64,000 nt of DNA from Chondrinema litorale (GCF_026250525.1 NZ_CP111056.1:107696-171695), one strand, 5' to 3'; counted from the first letter of the stretch, positions 1 to 10,091 are shown. Made by a program: numbers and translations. Notes: generated from the sequence alone by a model not told the origin.

Positions 1-23
1 ATTAAACTATAAATTTAATAATT

Positions 24-446
24 ATGGCTACAGAAATTAAAATCACGAATTTGCCAGAAGGATATCAAAGTATAATCACGAATGGTACACACAGCATTGT
101 TGGCGATGAGCCAGTAAAAAGTAAAGGAACAGATTTGGGTTTAAGCCCATCGGAACTGGTATTAAGTGGTTTGGCAATGTGTAAGGTGGCAACAGTACGT
201 TTTATCGCTCGAAAGTATAATTGGGAAATAGGTAATGTAGTTGCTGAGTTATCTCAAGAAGTGAAGAGAGAAGCTAAGGGTTTAACAACAGATGTAAAAG
301 TGAAAATTCAGATAGAAGGCAATATTACAGAAGAGCAAAAAGAGAAGCTTTTGTATGAAGCCGATAACTGTTACATCCACAGACAAATCTTAGGTGACTG
401 GAATATCGAACACGCTACAGATTTAGTTGAAGCTCCACTAGTATAA
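24..446 (+). CDS. OsmC family protein (peroxiredoxin-like)
   Basis: A 140-residue protein with the OsmC/Ohr layout. One conserved cysteine lies in the stretch LAMCKVATVRF (about residue 53) and a second in ADNCYIHR (about residue 116). In this family the two thiols reduce organic hydroperoxides in the cytoplasm. The length is normal for a stand-alone OsmC domain and there is no signal peptide. The ATG follows an A-rich leader typical of Bacteroidota. The next gene lies 69 bases downstream on the same strand, so the two could be co-transcribed. The family call is from motifs; the substrate is unknown. Confidence 0.85.
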   Translation: MATEIKITNLPEGYQSIITNGTHSIVGDEPVKSKGTDLGLSPSELVLSGLAMCKVATVRFIARKYNWEIGNVVAELSQEVKREAKGLTTDVKVKIQIEGNITEEQKEKLLYEADNCYIHRQILGDWNIEHATDLVEAPLV

Positions 447-515
447 TTGATCTTGCCTCCGAATTTTTAAATCAAAAACATTCTCTCTTTTTAAGAGAAA
501 TTAAATAGAACTATC

Positions 516-935
516 ATGAGTAATATAGAGATAAAGCATCCTTTGCCTCCATTTACTTTGGAAACCGCTTTGGAAAAAGTACAAAAAGCAGAAGACACTT
601 GGAATACGCAAGATTATGTAACTGTATCGAAAGCATATACTATTGATACCGAATGGAGAAACAGAAATGTTTTTTTGAATGGGAGAGAAGAAGTACAGGC
701 TTTTCTTAAAAATAAATGGGAAGTTGAGTTGGACTATAAGCTTAAAAAAGAACTTTGGGCTTATAAAGATAACCGAATAGCAGTTCGCTTCGAATACGAA
801 TACCGCAATAAAGCAGGTAAGTGGTTTAGAGCCTATGGCAACGAGAACTGGGAGTTTAATGAAAACGGTCTGATGCAAAAACGCTATGCGAGCATTAACG
901 ATTTGCAAATTGAAGTACAAGACCGAAGATTATAA
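516..935 (+). CDS. DUF1348 family protein (NTF2/SnoaL-like fold)
   Basis: A 139-residue cytoplasmic protein with the DUF1348 signature: a WRNR motif after the first third, then KWEVELDYKL, the phrase RIAVRFEYE, and GNENWEF near the end. The family is predicted to form a small alpha+beta cone of the NTF2 superfamily. No reaction is established for it, so no function is assigned. It lies directly downstream of the OsmC gene and upstream of a strong hairpin terminator, which suggests a two-gene transcript. Confidence 0.8.
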   Translation: MSNIEIKHPLPPFTLETALEKVQKAEDTWNTQDYVTVSKAYTIDTEWRNRNVFLNGREEVQAFLKNKWEVELDYKLKKELWAYKDNRIAVRFEYEYRNKAGKWFRAYGNENWEFNENGLMQKRYASINDLQIEVQDRRL

Positions 936-940
936 TTGCT

Positions 941-983
941 ACAAAAGTAGTTTGGGTTTCGCCCAAACTGCTTTTGTTTTTTA
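941..983 (+). terminator. Rho-independent terminator after the DUF1348 gene
   Basis: A near-perfect stem pairs 941-956 (arm core AGTTTGGG) with 962-977 (CCCAAACT) around a 5-base loop, with one mismatch. It is followed by a T-rich run. It starts 6 bases after the stop codon at 935. Confidence 0.85.
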
Positions 984-1074
984 AATAATATGAAAAATCG
1001 ATGGGGGCAAATTTTTCCCTTATTGACATAAGTTGCTGCTCAACTTACTTTCGCAATAGATAAAATTAATCACG

Positions 1075-2103
1075 ATGGACAGACGATTGTTAGGTAATAT
1101 TTTAATTATCACGCTAGTAATTCTTGCTGGCTCAGGCATATACATGTACTTTACACCTTTCGGAAAAAATGTAGCTTCATTACATACATTCTTTGCACTG
1201 CTTTTTATACTGGCAATGGTTTTTCATATCATCAATAATAAATTGCCATTGTCTAATTATATAAAAGGCAAAAAGAAAACACAGCTTAAAAAGTACCAAA
1301 GTGTATATGTTTTTTCTATTGCGACTGGCTTGGCTACAGGTTTGTATTTTAACCATCCTTATTTAAATAAGCTTTATGCTTTTGGCAACCAATGGAGAAA
1401 TCAACAGCTTGGTAAGCAAGACGCAAGTTTTGATTATCAGATGATAGACTTGCCAAATGCAGTAGGCAACCAAGCAATTAGTATTGAATTGAAAAAGGGA
1501 GAAGCTTTTCAATATCCATTATTTGCAGTTTGGTTGGCAGATTCAGTTGGAAATTATATAGAGACTTTATACATCTCTAGAGTAATTGCATCGAGCACTT
1601 TTGATTATGGCAACAAAGTAGGCGACAAGTGGGACGCAGCAGTAAAAAGAAGGCCAGAAGCTTTGCCATATTGGTCTCACCAAAGAGGTATTAAAGCAGT
1701 CGATGGTTTGTATGTGCCTTTAGCTAATGCAGCAGATTTAGATGGTGTTTCTGGTGCTACACCAACTGGTAACTTTTTAATCAATTCAAAAACAGAGATT
1801 GATAATAATAGTACTTACAAAGTTTTTATAGAACTGAATCAATCGTATGACTGGAATGATTTTTACAGTGAAGATAAATTTCCAGAAGATAAAATCTATT
1901 CAGGCTCTGGGCAAGTGGGTCAACCATCTTTAATTTATTCGGCAGAAATTAATTCAAACGATTTGGCAGCTACCACTTACAAATTCATGGAATTGCTTGG
2001 GCATGGTCATCATTCAGGGAAAGATGGGAATCTGTATGCTGATTTATCTAATATTACTACCGCCAAAAATATCGCTGATCGAATTATCTTAAAAGTTGAC
2101 TAA
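1075..2103 (+). CDS. membrane-anchored protein with DUF2271-like extracytoplasmic domain
   Basis: A 342-residue protein. Three hydrophobic segments sit near the N-terminus (about residues 5-27, 36-56 and 76-93); the second carries histidines H37 and H50, as in small haem-binding or DUF4405-like membrane domains. The remaining ~240 residues look soluble. They contain the phrase DGVSGATPTG, seen in FMN-binding and DUF2271-type domains, and a histidine cluster GHGHHSG near the C-terminus. A role in extracytoplasmic redox or metal handling is inference. No clear partner gene is adjacent. The ATG follows an A-rich leader. Confidence 0.5.
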   Translation: MDRRLLGNILIITLVILAGSGIYMYFTPFGKNVASLHTFFALLFILAMVFHIINNKLPLSNYIKGKKKTQLKKYQSVYVFSIATGLATGLYFNHPYLNKLYAFGNQWRNQQLGKQDASFDYQMIDLPNAVGNQAISIELKKGEAFQYPLFAVWLADSVGNYIETLYISRVIASSTFDYGNKVGDKWDAAVKRRPEALPYWSHQRGIKAVDGLYVPLANAADLDGVSGATPTGNFLINSKTEIDNNSTYKVFIELNQSYDWNDFYSEDKFPEDKIYSGSGQVGQPSLIYSAEINSNDLAATTYKFMELLGHGHHSGKDGNLYADLSNITTAKNIADRIILKVD

Positions 2104-2575
2104 AATGAGACTCTTTGTCTCATTTAGAAGCAATAAACATCGCTTAAATTGCTTGATTTTTCAATATAGAATTATCTCTATTCAAATAGCTTTTATCCAA
2201 TTTAGTATTTTATCTATTTTACTACAATAATGTATAACATACCTCAAAACGATTTTAACTAAATAATTAAAAGTTAAAGTTGAATGAAAGTCATTTCTGA
2301 GTAATTTCCATAAAACTCTTTACAAAATTTTGGTAAAAATAAATTCATTAGAATTAAATTTGGATAAATGAATTATTATTAGATTTTAAAATCAGGTTAA
2401 TACATATAATTCACTTAGTTTTTCAGAAAAAAAGCAAACAATATTACTTTTAATTAGCATAAAACATTAGTAAAATATTGTAAATTTACTTAAACGGTGA
2501 TTTTTCAGAATTTGGATTTTGCCAATTATATTTGATAATTCGGACTGTTAATTTAAAGCAATATTTGAGAATCCT
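2104..2575. other. AT-rich intergenic region, no gene seen
   Basis: About 470 bases between the membrane protein and the sigma-factor gene. I see no coding frame, tRNA or strong hairpin. It probably holds the promoter of the sigma/FecR/Sus cluster near its right end, but I cannot point to a convincing site. Confidence 0.4.
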
Positions 2576-3154
2576 TTGTCTAATTTAACTAAAGATTTTG
2601 ACTTTACTACGCTATGGAAAAGACTGAAAGCAGGTGATAGAAACGCCTTTAATACCACTATAGGTTTTTTTTACAAACTGCTATTTTCCTACGGTTTTAA
2701 AATTTCGGGCAATGCGCAATTAACAGAAGACTGCATTCAAGATTTGTTTATCTATATATGGGAAAACAAAAACAAACTTGGCGATGTAAAAGATGTTAAA
2801 GCGTATTTATTAAAATCTCTTCGAAGACGTATTTTGGAAGCATTGAGTCGCTGGGATAACAGAAAACAACAATTTGCTATTTTCCAGCAAGAATTCGATA
2901 TCGTTTTTTCTCACGAAGATTTATTAATTCAAGATCAGTTTAATAAAGAAAAGGTGGAGAAACTCACTTCAGCATTAAACAATTTGCCTCCCCGGCAACG
3001 CGAAGCCCTTTACCTCAAATTTTATGGAGAAGCCTCTTACCAAGAGATTGGAGAAATTATGGGTATAAATAATCAGTCTGTAGGTAATCTATTGCAAAGG
3101 GCTATTAAGCTTCTTAAAGATTATATTTTACTATTCATCTTGTTAATTTTTTAA
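2576..3154 (+). CDS. ECF-type RNA polymerase sigma factor
   Basis: A 192-residue sigma-70 family protein. Region 2 lies at about residues 25-95 and includes the phrase EDCIQDLFIYIWENK. Region 4 lies at about residues 130-180 and includes LPPRQREALYLKFYGEASYQ, a helix-turn-helix. A TTG start is chosen because an in-frame stop occurs at 2549-2551 and no ATG lies between it and the conserved region. It sits upstream of a FecR anti-sigma gene and a SusC gene carrying an STN domain. In this arrangement the transporter signals substrate binding through FecR to the sigma factor, which activates the transporter operon. Exact target promoters are not visible. Confidence 0.88.
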   Translation: MSNLTKDFDFTTLWKRLKAGDRNAFNTTIGFFYKLLFSYGFKISGNAQLTEDCIQDLFIYIWENKNKLGDVKDVKAYLLKSLRRRILEALSRWDNRKQQFAIFQQEFDIVFSHEDLLIQDQFNKEKVEKLTSALNNLPPRQREALYLKFYGEASYQEIGEIMGINNQSVGNLLQRAIKLLKDYILLFILLIF

Positions 3155-3320
3155 GTGTAAATTATCCTTCCCAAAAAAAATAAAAAATAATTTCAATTTG
3201 GTGAGTATATCTCTACTTAACCTCCTTCTGTAATACCAAAGCGGTAATAAATAGCTACGAATTCAATACGAGTTGCCTAACTAACTTTCGCTAATTACAA
3301 CAAAAAATAAGACCAATAAC

Positions 3321-4367
3321 ATGGATTATAAGCACTATAAAATTGAAGATTTTGTATTAGACAAATCTTTTGAGGAATGGGTGGATGGTAGAAATCAGGA
3401 ATCTATAGCCTTTTGGGAAAATTGGAAAGTAGAACATCCTGAAAGAGAAAATGAAATAGCACAAGCCAAGGAGCTGATTTTAAACTTAAGATTTAAAGGG
3501 TCTGAAATCTCAGACGATTTGATCGAAGACAAGATTAGAGTAATAAATGAAAGAATTGATAATAAGCACAATGAGACTGTAAAAGTAAAAAGTATGATAC
3601 CTCAGTTTAAAAATATAGCTGCTACATTTTTGCTATTGCTAATAGCAGGCTATATGCTGTGGTTTTTTAATAAAGATAAGCACCTTAATAAGGAAGAAAC
3701 GATAGCGAAGTATCTCGATAAAACAACTAGTAGTGGGCAAAAAATTAATTTGACGCTAACGGATGGAACAGTTGTTAAATTAAATTCTCAAAGCAAACTG
3801 AAAGTACCAGAAAAATTTACTGCTAATAAGAGAGAAGTTTATTTGGAAGGAGAAGCATTTTTTGAAGTTGAAAAAGATTCGGCGAAACCCTTTTTGGTCC
3901 ACACCGGTGAGCTTGTAACAATGGTGAAGGGAACAGCTTTTAACATCGCAGCCTATAACGATGATGAAGAAATTAGAGTAGCTGTAAGCGAAGGTAGAGT
4001 TGGAGTAATTGTAAAGATGAAAAACGATTACGACACATTGGACTTGTTACCCAACGATATGGTGATTTATAACAAGGCGAATGAGTTGGCTCAAAAAGTT
4101 GTATTTGACACCCGCAAAGAAATCGGTTGGAAAGATGGTATCATCTATTTTGAGAATGCCAATGTTACAGAGATTTTTCCTTATCTGGAAAAGTGGTATG
4201 GAGTTAAAATTACTGTAGAGAAGCAAGAAGAATTATTAGGCTCATTTGTAGGAGAGTTTGAAGATGAAAATCTCGATAACGTACTCCGTGTAATGGGCAA
4301 TGCACTTGGCTTTAATTACCGAATTGAAAATAAAGTTGTTCACATTAAACCTTCGAAATATGATTGA
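3321..4367 (+). CDS. FecR-family anti-sigma factor
   Basis: A 348-residue inner-membrane protein. It has an N-terminal cytoplasmic part of ~95 residues, one membrane helix at about residues 99-116, then a periplasmic FecR domain (LTDGTVVKLNSQSKLKVPE and GTAFNIAAY) and a C-terminal DUF4974-like domain ending in a short beta region. It is predicted to hold the upstream sigma factor inactive and release it on a signal from the STN domain of the downstream SusC. Gene order and spacing match the standard Bacteroidota sigma-FecR-SusC-SusD unit. Confidence 0.9.
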   Translation: MDYKHYKIEDFVLDKSFEEWVDGRNQESIAFWENWKVEHPERENEIAQAKELILNLRFKGSEISDDLIEDKIRVINERIDNKHNETVKVKSMIPQFKNIAATFLLLLIAGYMLWFFNKDKHLNKEETIAKYLDKTTSSGQKINLTLTDGTVVKLNSQSKLKVPEKFTANKREVYLEGEAFFEVEKDSAKPFLVHTGELVTMVKGTAFNIAAYNDDEEIRVAVSEGRVGVIVKMKNDYDTLDLLPNDMVIYNKANELAQKVVFDTRKEIGWKDGIIYFENANVTEIFPYLEKWYGVKITVEKQEELLGSFVGEFEDENLDNVLRVMGNALGFNYRIENKVVHIKPSKYD

Positions 4368-4387
4368 TACGAGCTAGCAAAAAAAAA

Positions 4388-4411
4388 CCAGTATCTCATA
4401 AGAAATACTGG
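4388..4411. other. short hairpin between fecR and susC
   Basis: CCAGTAT (4388-4394) pairs with ATACTGG (4405-4411) around a 10-base loop. A run of A precedes it on the plus strand, so it reads as a terminator only on the minus strand. No minus-strand gene ends here, so its role is unclear. Confidence 0.35.
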
Positions 4412-4514
4412 GAAAAAGTCCATCTACACCACCCATAAAGCAAGCGGCCAAACTTAACATTTATGGAATGGTGTCTCATTAAACTTTTATTCAAAATTTA
4501 ACAGCTTCAAATTT

Positions 4515-7500
4515 ATGAGATTTAACGCTATACGAGTAATCAAAATGCTTTCAAAGTTTATTTTTTATGGCATTACTCTACAAGTAATGCTTTTTTCCAC
4601 GCTGATTGCCTCAGACAGCATGGCTCAAAAAAAGAACGTGAAAGAAGTTTTTATAAAAGTAGGTTCCAATTACCAGTCGCTTAATGCTTTTTTTGACTCT
4701 ATTGAGACTCAGAGCGATTATAAATTTGCTTATTCAAAAAACATTGTAGCAAATATAAAAGATGTTTCAATTACCACTGGAACTAGAAGTGTCTACGATG
4801 TATTGCTGGAGGTATCTAGAAATAAAAGACTGAAATTCACGCAGGTAAATAACTCCATCTCTGTTGAGAAAATAAAAAAACTCAGAGAAGAGCCGGAGGT
4901 AGAAATAGTTACAGATATTATTGATATATCTGGTAAAATTACAGATGATAATGACGAACCTTTACCGGGTGTAAACATCCTTGTAAAAGGAACTACGATA
5001 GGAACCATCTCAGATGTAGATGGTATGTACAAGTTGCAGGTTGAAGAAAACAGTACTTTGGTTTTTAGCTCTGTTGGTTTTATAAGTCAAGAAATACCCG
5101 TATCCAATAATTCTGTAATAGATGTACAATTAGTAAGTGATACCAAGGCTTTAGAAGAATTGGTAGTAATTGGTTATGGTACAGAGAAGAAAGTAAATTT
5201 AACAGGTGCCATCTCTGCTGTAGAAACGGAAGAGTTAACTAATATTTCTACTTCCAATTTATCCAATACACTTGCTGGACGGGCTCCGGGAGTTAATATT
5301 ACCAATGCTTCCGGATTAGCAGGTGCCAGTTCATCTATCCGTATTAGAGGAAGTTTTGGCGAACCATTATATGTAATCGATGGAATTATTAGGGATAAAG
5401 ATGCTTTTGATGCCCTTACCGCTAATGAAATCGCCAATTTAAGTGTGTTGAAAGATGCCGCCACTGCTTCTATTTATGGATCGCAGGCTGCTAATGGGGT
5501 AATTCTGGTTACTACCATTAAGGGATCAAATCAGGCCCCAGTGTTTAATTATCAAACTTCTTTTTCATTCTCAAATCCTACCCAAGAGCTACTTTCTGAT
5601 AAAACCACCGCAACGGATGAATTAATTTATCAAAACAGAGTAGCAGAATTTCAAGGGACAGCACCTCCAAATGGAGAGGAAGAGTTTGCTTATTTTGCAG
5701 ATAAAAATTACAATGTAAATGATTTTATCTGGCAAACTCCTAAAAGCCAAAGGCATTTGCTCAGTGTAAATGGAGGGAATGAAAAAGTTACTTATTATGT
5801 AATGTCAAGTTACAGAACGGAGGACGGTTCTTACAAAAATCTGGAATACGATAAATTTAACCTGCGTTCCAATGTTTCTGTAAAATTAAGCAACAGAATT
5901 ACCATGGATCTAAATCTGTCTGGTGTTCAAGAAAATAGTGATCGCTTTTACTGGCCATTTACTGATGATGATGATTATAGTGTTTCAGATTTATATCGAT
6001 GTACTTTTAACTGGCCTAAAACCTATCCGTTTTATTTAGAAGAGGATGGTACTCCAGCAGATTATGTTACAGATTACCCGGTACAAACACCCATGGGTAG
6101 CTGGCAGGCTTGGAGTGTAATTGACCAGGTAATTGGTGATCGATACATTAAAACAAGGGAAAGAGAACTAAACGGAATTATGTCTTTGAATTTTGATTTA
6201 GGAGATTTTGTTCCAGGTCTTTCTACCAAAGTAATGGGTAATTACATAGCAGGAGATTATATGCGAAAGAAATACCTTTCTTTCCAAGAAAATTATGTTT
6301 TTACTTCTGCTGATCCTGACGGAAATCGTTTTATTCCTTCGGCTCCAGACCCTGAAAGAACAAACATTTTCACATTTAGCCAGAATCAGGAATTTTTAAG
6401 CTACGAAATGCAAACTAGATGGAGCTACCAGTTCGACTGGTTTGTGAATTATGAACAGCGTTTTGGTAAGAGTAATGTTACAGCTATGGTCATTTTGGAA
6501 CAAAGAGAAAGAGGTTTATACGGGTCATTTTCCAGAGCTGAAGATCCTTTAACAAACTTTGACCAAGACTTTGTTTATTCTACCGATGCCGAAAGAAGAT
6601 ATGGAAGTGGCTGGGAAGGAAATGGAGCCCTTTCTTCTGTAATAGGTAGGTTAAATTACAACTTTGATGAAAAATATATTGCTGAGTTTTCATTTAGATA
6701 TGATGGTAATTCATTATTTCCTGAAGATAAACGATGGGGATTCTTTCCTTCCGTATCGGCTGCTTGGAGGATAAATGAAGAATCTTTTATGGACAATGCT
6801 TCTTCTTGGTTGGATAACTTGAAAATAAGAGGTTCCTATGGAACAACAGGTAGTTCTTTGGATATAAATGGTTATGCAATTAATCCGTTTTCATTCAGAA
6901 ATATCTATGAGACTTCTGGTTCTTACATTTTTGGAGATAACTTGTATACAGCTATTTCACCAGGATCAACTCCAAATGTAAACCTTACTTGGGCAACTTC
7001 AACTACTTATAATGTTGGGTTAGACATTGGTGTGTTAAACAATCAGCTTTCTGGTTCGATTGAGGTCTTTAAAAGAAAAGAAGAAGATATTCTGGGTTCA
7101 AGAATTGTAACCCTACCTGATACTTATGGACAATCACTTGCACCAGAAAATTATGCAGCACGATCATGGAGAGGAATTGAATTTTCAGCTTTATGGCAAG
7201 ACAGGGTCTTTAATGAAGAGTTAAAATATTCAGTTTATGGAAATATTGGTTACTCAAAAGATCAGTGGGATGTATTGGATCAAAGCGCTGCGTATGAGGA
7301 AGGTGGAAACCAAGCATGGAGATCGGCTATTGGAAAACCAGTTAATCGAATTATAGGCTATAAAAGTTTGGGAATTGTTAGAACACAAGAACAACTTGAT
7401 GCTTTATTGGAGGCTGGTTTAAAACAATTTGGTAGAGATCCTTATTTAGGTGGTTTGTATTTTGAAGATATCCGAGGTGAAAATTATTCAGAAGGACCCG

Positions 7501-8036
7501 ATGGAATTATTGATGGAAATGATATACAAGTACTTTCAGAAAACAACTCGCCGAGAATTAACTATGGTTTTGGTTTCAATTTAATCTGGAAAAACTTTAC
7601 GCTAGATGCGCACTTCCAAGGTGTTGGCAATTATGATAGAATTATTAGTAATCAAGAAGGTGCTGGCATGCGTCAACATGGTGGTAGTGTGAGACCTTAT
7701 TATCCAATTTGGGCAGATGATGTTTGGACTCCTGAAAATACTGATGCTAAATATCCACGTCCGGTAGGTCATAACTGGTATGAGTCTGGTACGGGTACCT
7801 CTAGTTATTGGATTACAAACGGTGCTTACGTTCGCCTTAAAAACCTAAACATTGGTTATAGCTTGCCAGAAACTGTGGTTTCAGCTTTAAGATTAAAAAG
7901 TGCGCAGGTATTCTTTAATAGTAATAACCTGTTTGTGATCTCAGAAATGACAGAGTTCCATGATCCGGAACAGGATTATTATGATTCCTATCCAATCATG
8001 AAATCATTCACTTTTGGTCTTGATATTAAATTCTGA
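4515..8036 (+). CDS. SusC/RagA family TonB-dependent outer-membrane receptor with STN domain
   Basis: A 1173-residue outer-membrane transporter. Domains in order: signal peptide (about 1-37, ending SMA), STN signalling domain (about 45-115), carboxypeptidase-regulatory-like domain (about 135-210, with LPGVNILVKGT), the SusC junction motif ELVVIGYGTEKK, a TonB plug (about 220-335), then a long beta-barrel to the C-terminus, which ends in the aromatic pattern SFTFGLDIKF. It imports oligosaccharides with its SusD partner, which starts 16 bases downstream. The STN domain matches control by the upstream FecR/sigma pair. The substrate is not readable from sequence. The fragmentary lyase at 23.4 kb hints at pectin or rhamnogalacturonan, but that link is inference. 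Confidence 0.95.
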   Translation: MRFNAIRVIKMLSKFIFYGITLQVMLFSTLIASDSMAQKKNVKEVFIKVGSNYQSLNAFFDSIETQSDYKFAYSKNIVANIKDVSITTGTRSVYDVLLEVSRNKRLKFTQVNNSISVEKIKKLREEPEVEIVTDIIDISGKITDDNDEPLPGVNILVKGTTIGTISDVDGMYKLQVEENSTLVFSSVGFISQEIPVSNNSVIDVQLVSDTKALEELVVIGYGTEKKVNLTGAISAVETEELTNISTSNLSNTLAGRAPGVNITNASGLAGASSSIRIRGSFGEPLYVIDGIIRDKDAFDALTANEIANLSVLKDAATASIYGSQAANGVILVTTIKGSNQAPVFNYQTSFSFSNPTQELLSDKTTATDELIYQNRVAEFQGTAPPNGEEEFAYFADKNYNVNDFIWQTPKSQRHLLSVNGGNEKVTYYVMSSYRTEDGSYKNLEYDKFNLRSNVSVKLSNRITMDLNLSGVQENSDRFYWPFTDDDDYSVSDLYRCTFNWPKTYPFYLEEDGTPADYVTDYPVQTPMGSWQAWSVIDQVIGDRYIKTRERELNGIMSLNFDLGDFVPGLSTKVMGNYIAGDYMRKKYLSFQENYVFTSADPDGNRFIPSAPDPERTNIFTFSQNQEFLSYEMQTRWSYQFDWFVNYEQRFGKSNVTAMVILEQRERGLYGSFSRAEDPLTNFDQDFVYSTDAERRYGSGWEGNGALSSVIGRLNYNFDEKYIAEFSFRYDGNSLFPEDKRWGFFPSVSAAWRINEESFMDNASSWLDNLKIRGSYGTTGSSLDINGYAINPFSFRNIYETSGSYIFGDNLYTAISPGSTPNVNLTWATSTTYNVGLDIGVLNNQLSGSIEVFKRKEEDILGSRIVTLPDTYGQSLAPENYAARSWRGIEFSALWQDRVFNEELKYSVYGNIGYSKDQWDVLDQSAAYEEGGNQAWRSAIGKPVNRIIGYKSLGIVRTQEQLDALLEAGLKQFGRDPYLGGLYFEDIRGENYSEGPDGIIDGNDIQVLSENNSPRINYGFGFNLIWKNFTLDAHFQGVGNYDRIISNQEGAGMRQHGGSVRPYYPIWADDVWTPENTDAKYPRPVGHNWYESGTGTSSYWITNGAYVRLKNLNIGYSLPETVVSALRLKSAQVFFNSNNLFVISEMTEFHDPEQDYYDSYPIMKSFTFGLDIKF

Positions 8037-8051
8037 TAAAACGTTATTAAA

Positions 8052-9821
8052 ATGAATATAAAAAAACTATTAATAATTGGGATATTGGTATTATCTACCC
8101 TTACCCAATGCGAAGATGTTCTTGAAACTGAAAATATATACAGTTATGATTCAGAGTTAGTCTGGCAAAGTGAAGACCTGGCCAATGCGTATTTAGCCAA
8201 CCTTTATAGTATTTTTGGAAACTGGAGTGCTTCAGCTGATAATACATCTGAACAAATAACCGGAATGCCTTTCTATGAAGGTCTTGTAACAGTTATCAAT
8301 GGAAGTTACAAGAATTGGGATTATTCAAGAATAAGACTGATCAATCAGGCTATCGAGGATGTAAACTCAGGCACTTTGGATCAAGAGATTAAGGATGAAA
8401 TCACCGGGCAAGCGCTTTTCATGCGGGCTTACAAATATTTTGATATGGTGGTTTATCATGGTGGAGTACCTTACATCACAACTCCTCAAGACAGATATGA
8501 GGATGATTTAATGGTTAGCCGTAATTCAACTGCCGAATGTTTTGATTTAATTGAGCAGGATTTATTGGATGCCATTGAATTGTTGCCTCAAAGTATCCCA
8601 GCATCATCTGATGTGTATGGTAAAATTGACCAAAATTTTGCTTTAGCCTTTTATGCCAAAGTGATGCTTTATAAAGCTTCTCCTCAGTTCAATCCTTCTA
8701 ATCCATGGAGTAATCAATATTGGGAAACGGCTTATACAGTGAACAAACAAGCCTATGATGATTTAACAGCTCAAGGTTATGGATTGATTGAAGATTATGC
8801 TGATCTATTTTTAGATGAGAGAAATAATGAAACTGTATTTGCTGTAGTTAATACCTACCCCAATAAAACAGCTGCTTGGGATCATGGTGTTAGACCTGGT
8901 TCTGAAAGCCGGGGGCCTGCTTCAGCTTGTCCTACATGGGAATTTGTACAGGAATTTCCGATGCTGGATGGTAAATTGTATAATGACCCTACCAGCGATT
9001 ATTTCATGACAGACGAGGAGTTTTTACAAAACTTTTGGGAAAACAGAGATCCACGATTCAATAAATCGGTAGTTTGGAATGCAAGTGTTTATGAAGTATC
9101 TGGAAAAGCCGGACACAGACAATATACGTCTTTGGGTATTGCTCATGAATTGGACGATTACGGAATCAACCCGGAAGCCAATATTAATTCCACTAATTTA
9201 AATCGCTATAGTGGCTTCTTTGTGAAGAAAGCAAGTGATCTGTCACTTACTCAGGCAGAAGTGCAGCAATATGATGTTGATTATGTAGTGATGCGTTTTG
9301 CAGAGGTAATGTTAAACTATGCAGAAGCTGCAAATGAAACTGGCAAATCTACCGAAGCACTTGAAATACTGAAACAATTAAGAGAAAGAGCAGGCATCGA
9401 ACCAGGCTCAGGTAATAATTTTGGTATTACAGCAACCACAACAGAAGAAGTAAGGGAAGCTATAATTGCAGAACGAAATATAGAATTTTGTTTTGAAGGC
9501 CACCGATTCTGGGATTTAAGAAGATTGAGAATGTTGGATAGATTGGATGGAATTTCCAAGCATGGTGTAGAAGCAATTGCGATTAACGAAAACGGAACGG
9601 AAATGGCTATTTCTACTGCAAAAGCTCAGGCAGATGCAAATGAGTTATTACCATCTGATTTTGAATACAGCCTGTTGATTACTCCATATACTGGTACACA
9701 GATTTCTTCAGTTCCTGATACTTATTATTTCTTCCCGATTAGCCAGTCTTCTATTGATGCCAATGGTAATCTGGAGCAAAATGTAGATTGGGGAGGAAGT
9801 TTCAATCCAACTTTAGAGTAA
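8052..9821 (+). CDS. SusD/RagB family nutrient-binding lipoprotein
   Basis: A 589-residue surface lipoprotein. The N-terminus has a lipobox LTQC with the lipidated cysteine at residue 20, followed by E-D. The body has TPR-like helices of the SusD family, including the phrase ITGQALFMRAYKYFDMV, and the C-terminal RagB segment NIEFCFEGHRFWDLRR. It binds glycan at the cell surface and caps the SusC barrel. It starts 16 bases after susC and is followed by a terminator, so it closes the operon. No enzyme gene follows directly because a mobile-element island starts about 500 bases later. Confidence 0.94.
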   Translation: MNIKKLLIIGILVLSTLTQCEDVLETENIYSYDSELVWQSEDLANAYLANLYSIFGNWSASADNTSEQITGMPFYEGLVTVINGSYKNWDYSRIRLINQAIEDVNSGTLDQEIKDEITGQALFMRAYKYFDMVVYHGGVPYITTPQDRYEDDLMVSRNSTAECFDLIEQDLLDAIELLPQSIPASSDVYGKIDQNFALAFYAKVMLYKASPQFNPSNPWSNQYWETAYTVNKQAYDDLTAQGYGLIEDYADLFLDERNNETVFAVVNTYPNKTAAWDHGVRPGSESRGPASACPTWEFVQEFPMLDGKLYNDPTSDYFMTDEEFLQNFWENRDPRFNKSVVWNASVYEVSGKAGHRQYTSLGIAHELDDYGINPEANINSTNLNRYSGFFVKKASDLSLTQAEVQQYDVDYVVMRFAEVMLNYAEAANETGKSTEALEILKQLRERAGIEPGSGNNFGITATTTEEVREAIIAERNIEFCFEGHRFWDLRRLRMLDRLDGISKHGVEAIAINENGTEMAISTAKAQADANELLPSDFEYSLLITPYTGTQISSVPDTYYFFPISQSSIDANGNLEQNVDWGGSFNPTLE

Positions 9822-9842
9822 TATAAACTCAATATTCACTTG

Positions 9843-9877
9843 ATCAGTAGTCTTTGTATGAGGGCTACTGATTTTTT
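9843..9877 (+). terminator. terminator after susD
   Basis: ATCAGTAG (9843-9850) pairs perfectly with CTACTGAT (9865-9872), followed by six T. It lies about 20 bases after the susD stop. Confidence 0.85.
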
Positions 9878-9905
9878 GTTTTAACTATGTTGATGCACTG
9901 CAAAA

Positions 9906-9939
9906 AAAATCCTTTACCTCAAGCGAGATAAAGGATTTT
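9906..9939. repeat. intergenic hairpin 1 (11-bp perfect stem)
   Basis: AAAATCCTTTA (9906-9916) pairs perfectly with TAAAGGATTTT (9929-9939). It shares sequence with a second hairpin 150 bases downstream. It may act as a bidirectional terminator or be a small dispersed palindromic element. Confidence 0.65.
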
Positions 9940-10058
9940 AAGCAATTAATGGTGTAACTGCTATCTTTTATATGCATAATAATGCTTCAATTTACACAGA
10001 TAAATTTTTACTTTATTAGTAGAATGATCTGGAAGTAGAAAAGTGATGGCTCAAATAG

Positions 10059-10091
10059 AAAATCCCTTATCTAAGGAAGATAAGGGATTTT
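10059..10091. repeat. intergenic hairpin 2 (14-bp perfect stem)
   Basis: AAAATCCCTTATCT (10059-10072) pairs perfectly with AGATAAGGGATTTT (10078-10091) around a 5-base loop. Its arm is clearly related to the hairpin at 9906. No gene lies in 9878-10315 apart from these structures. Confidence 0.7.

Noticed and set aside
501..920. Minus-strand frame of 139 residues opposite the DUF1348 gene
   Set aside because: Exact shadow of a conserved gene; composition is phenylalanine/serine rich and without motifs.
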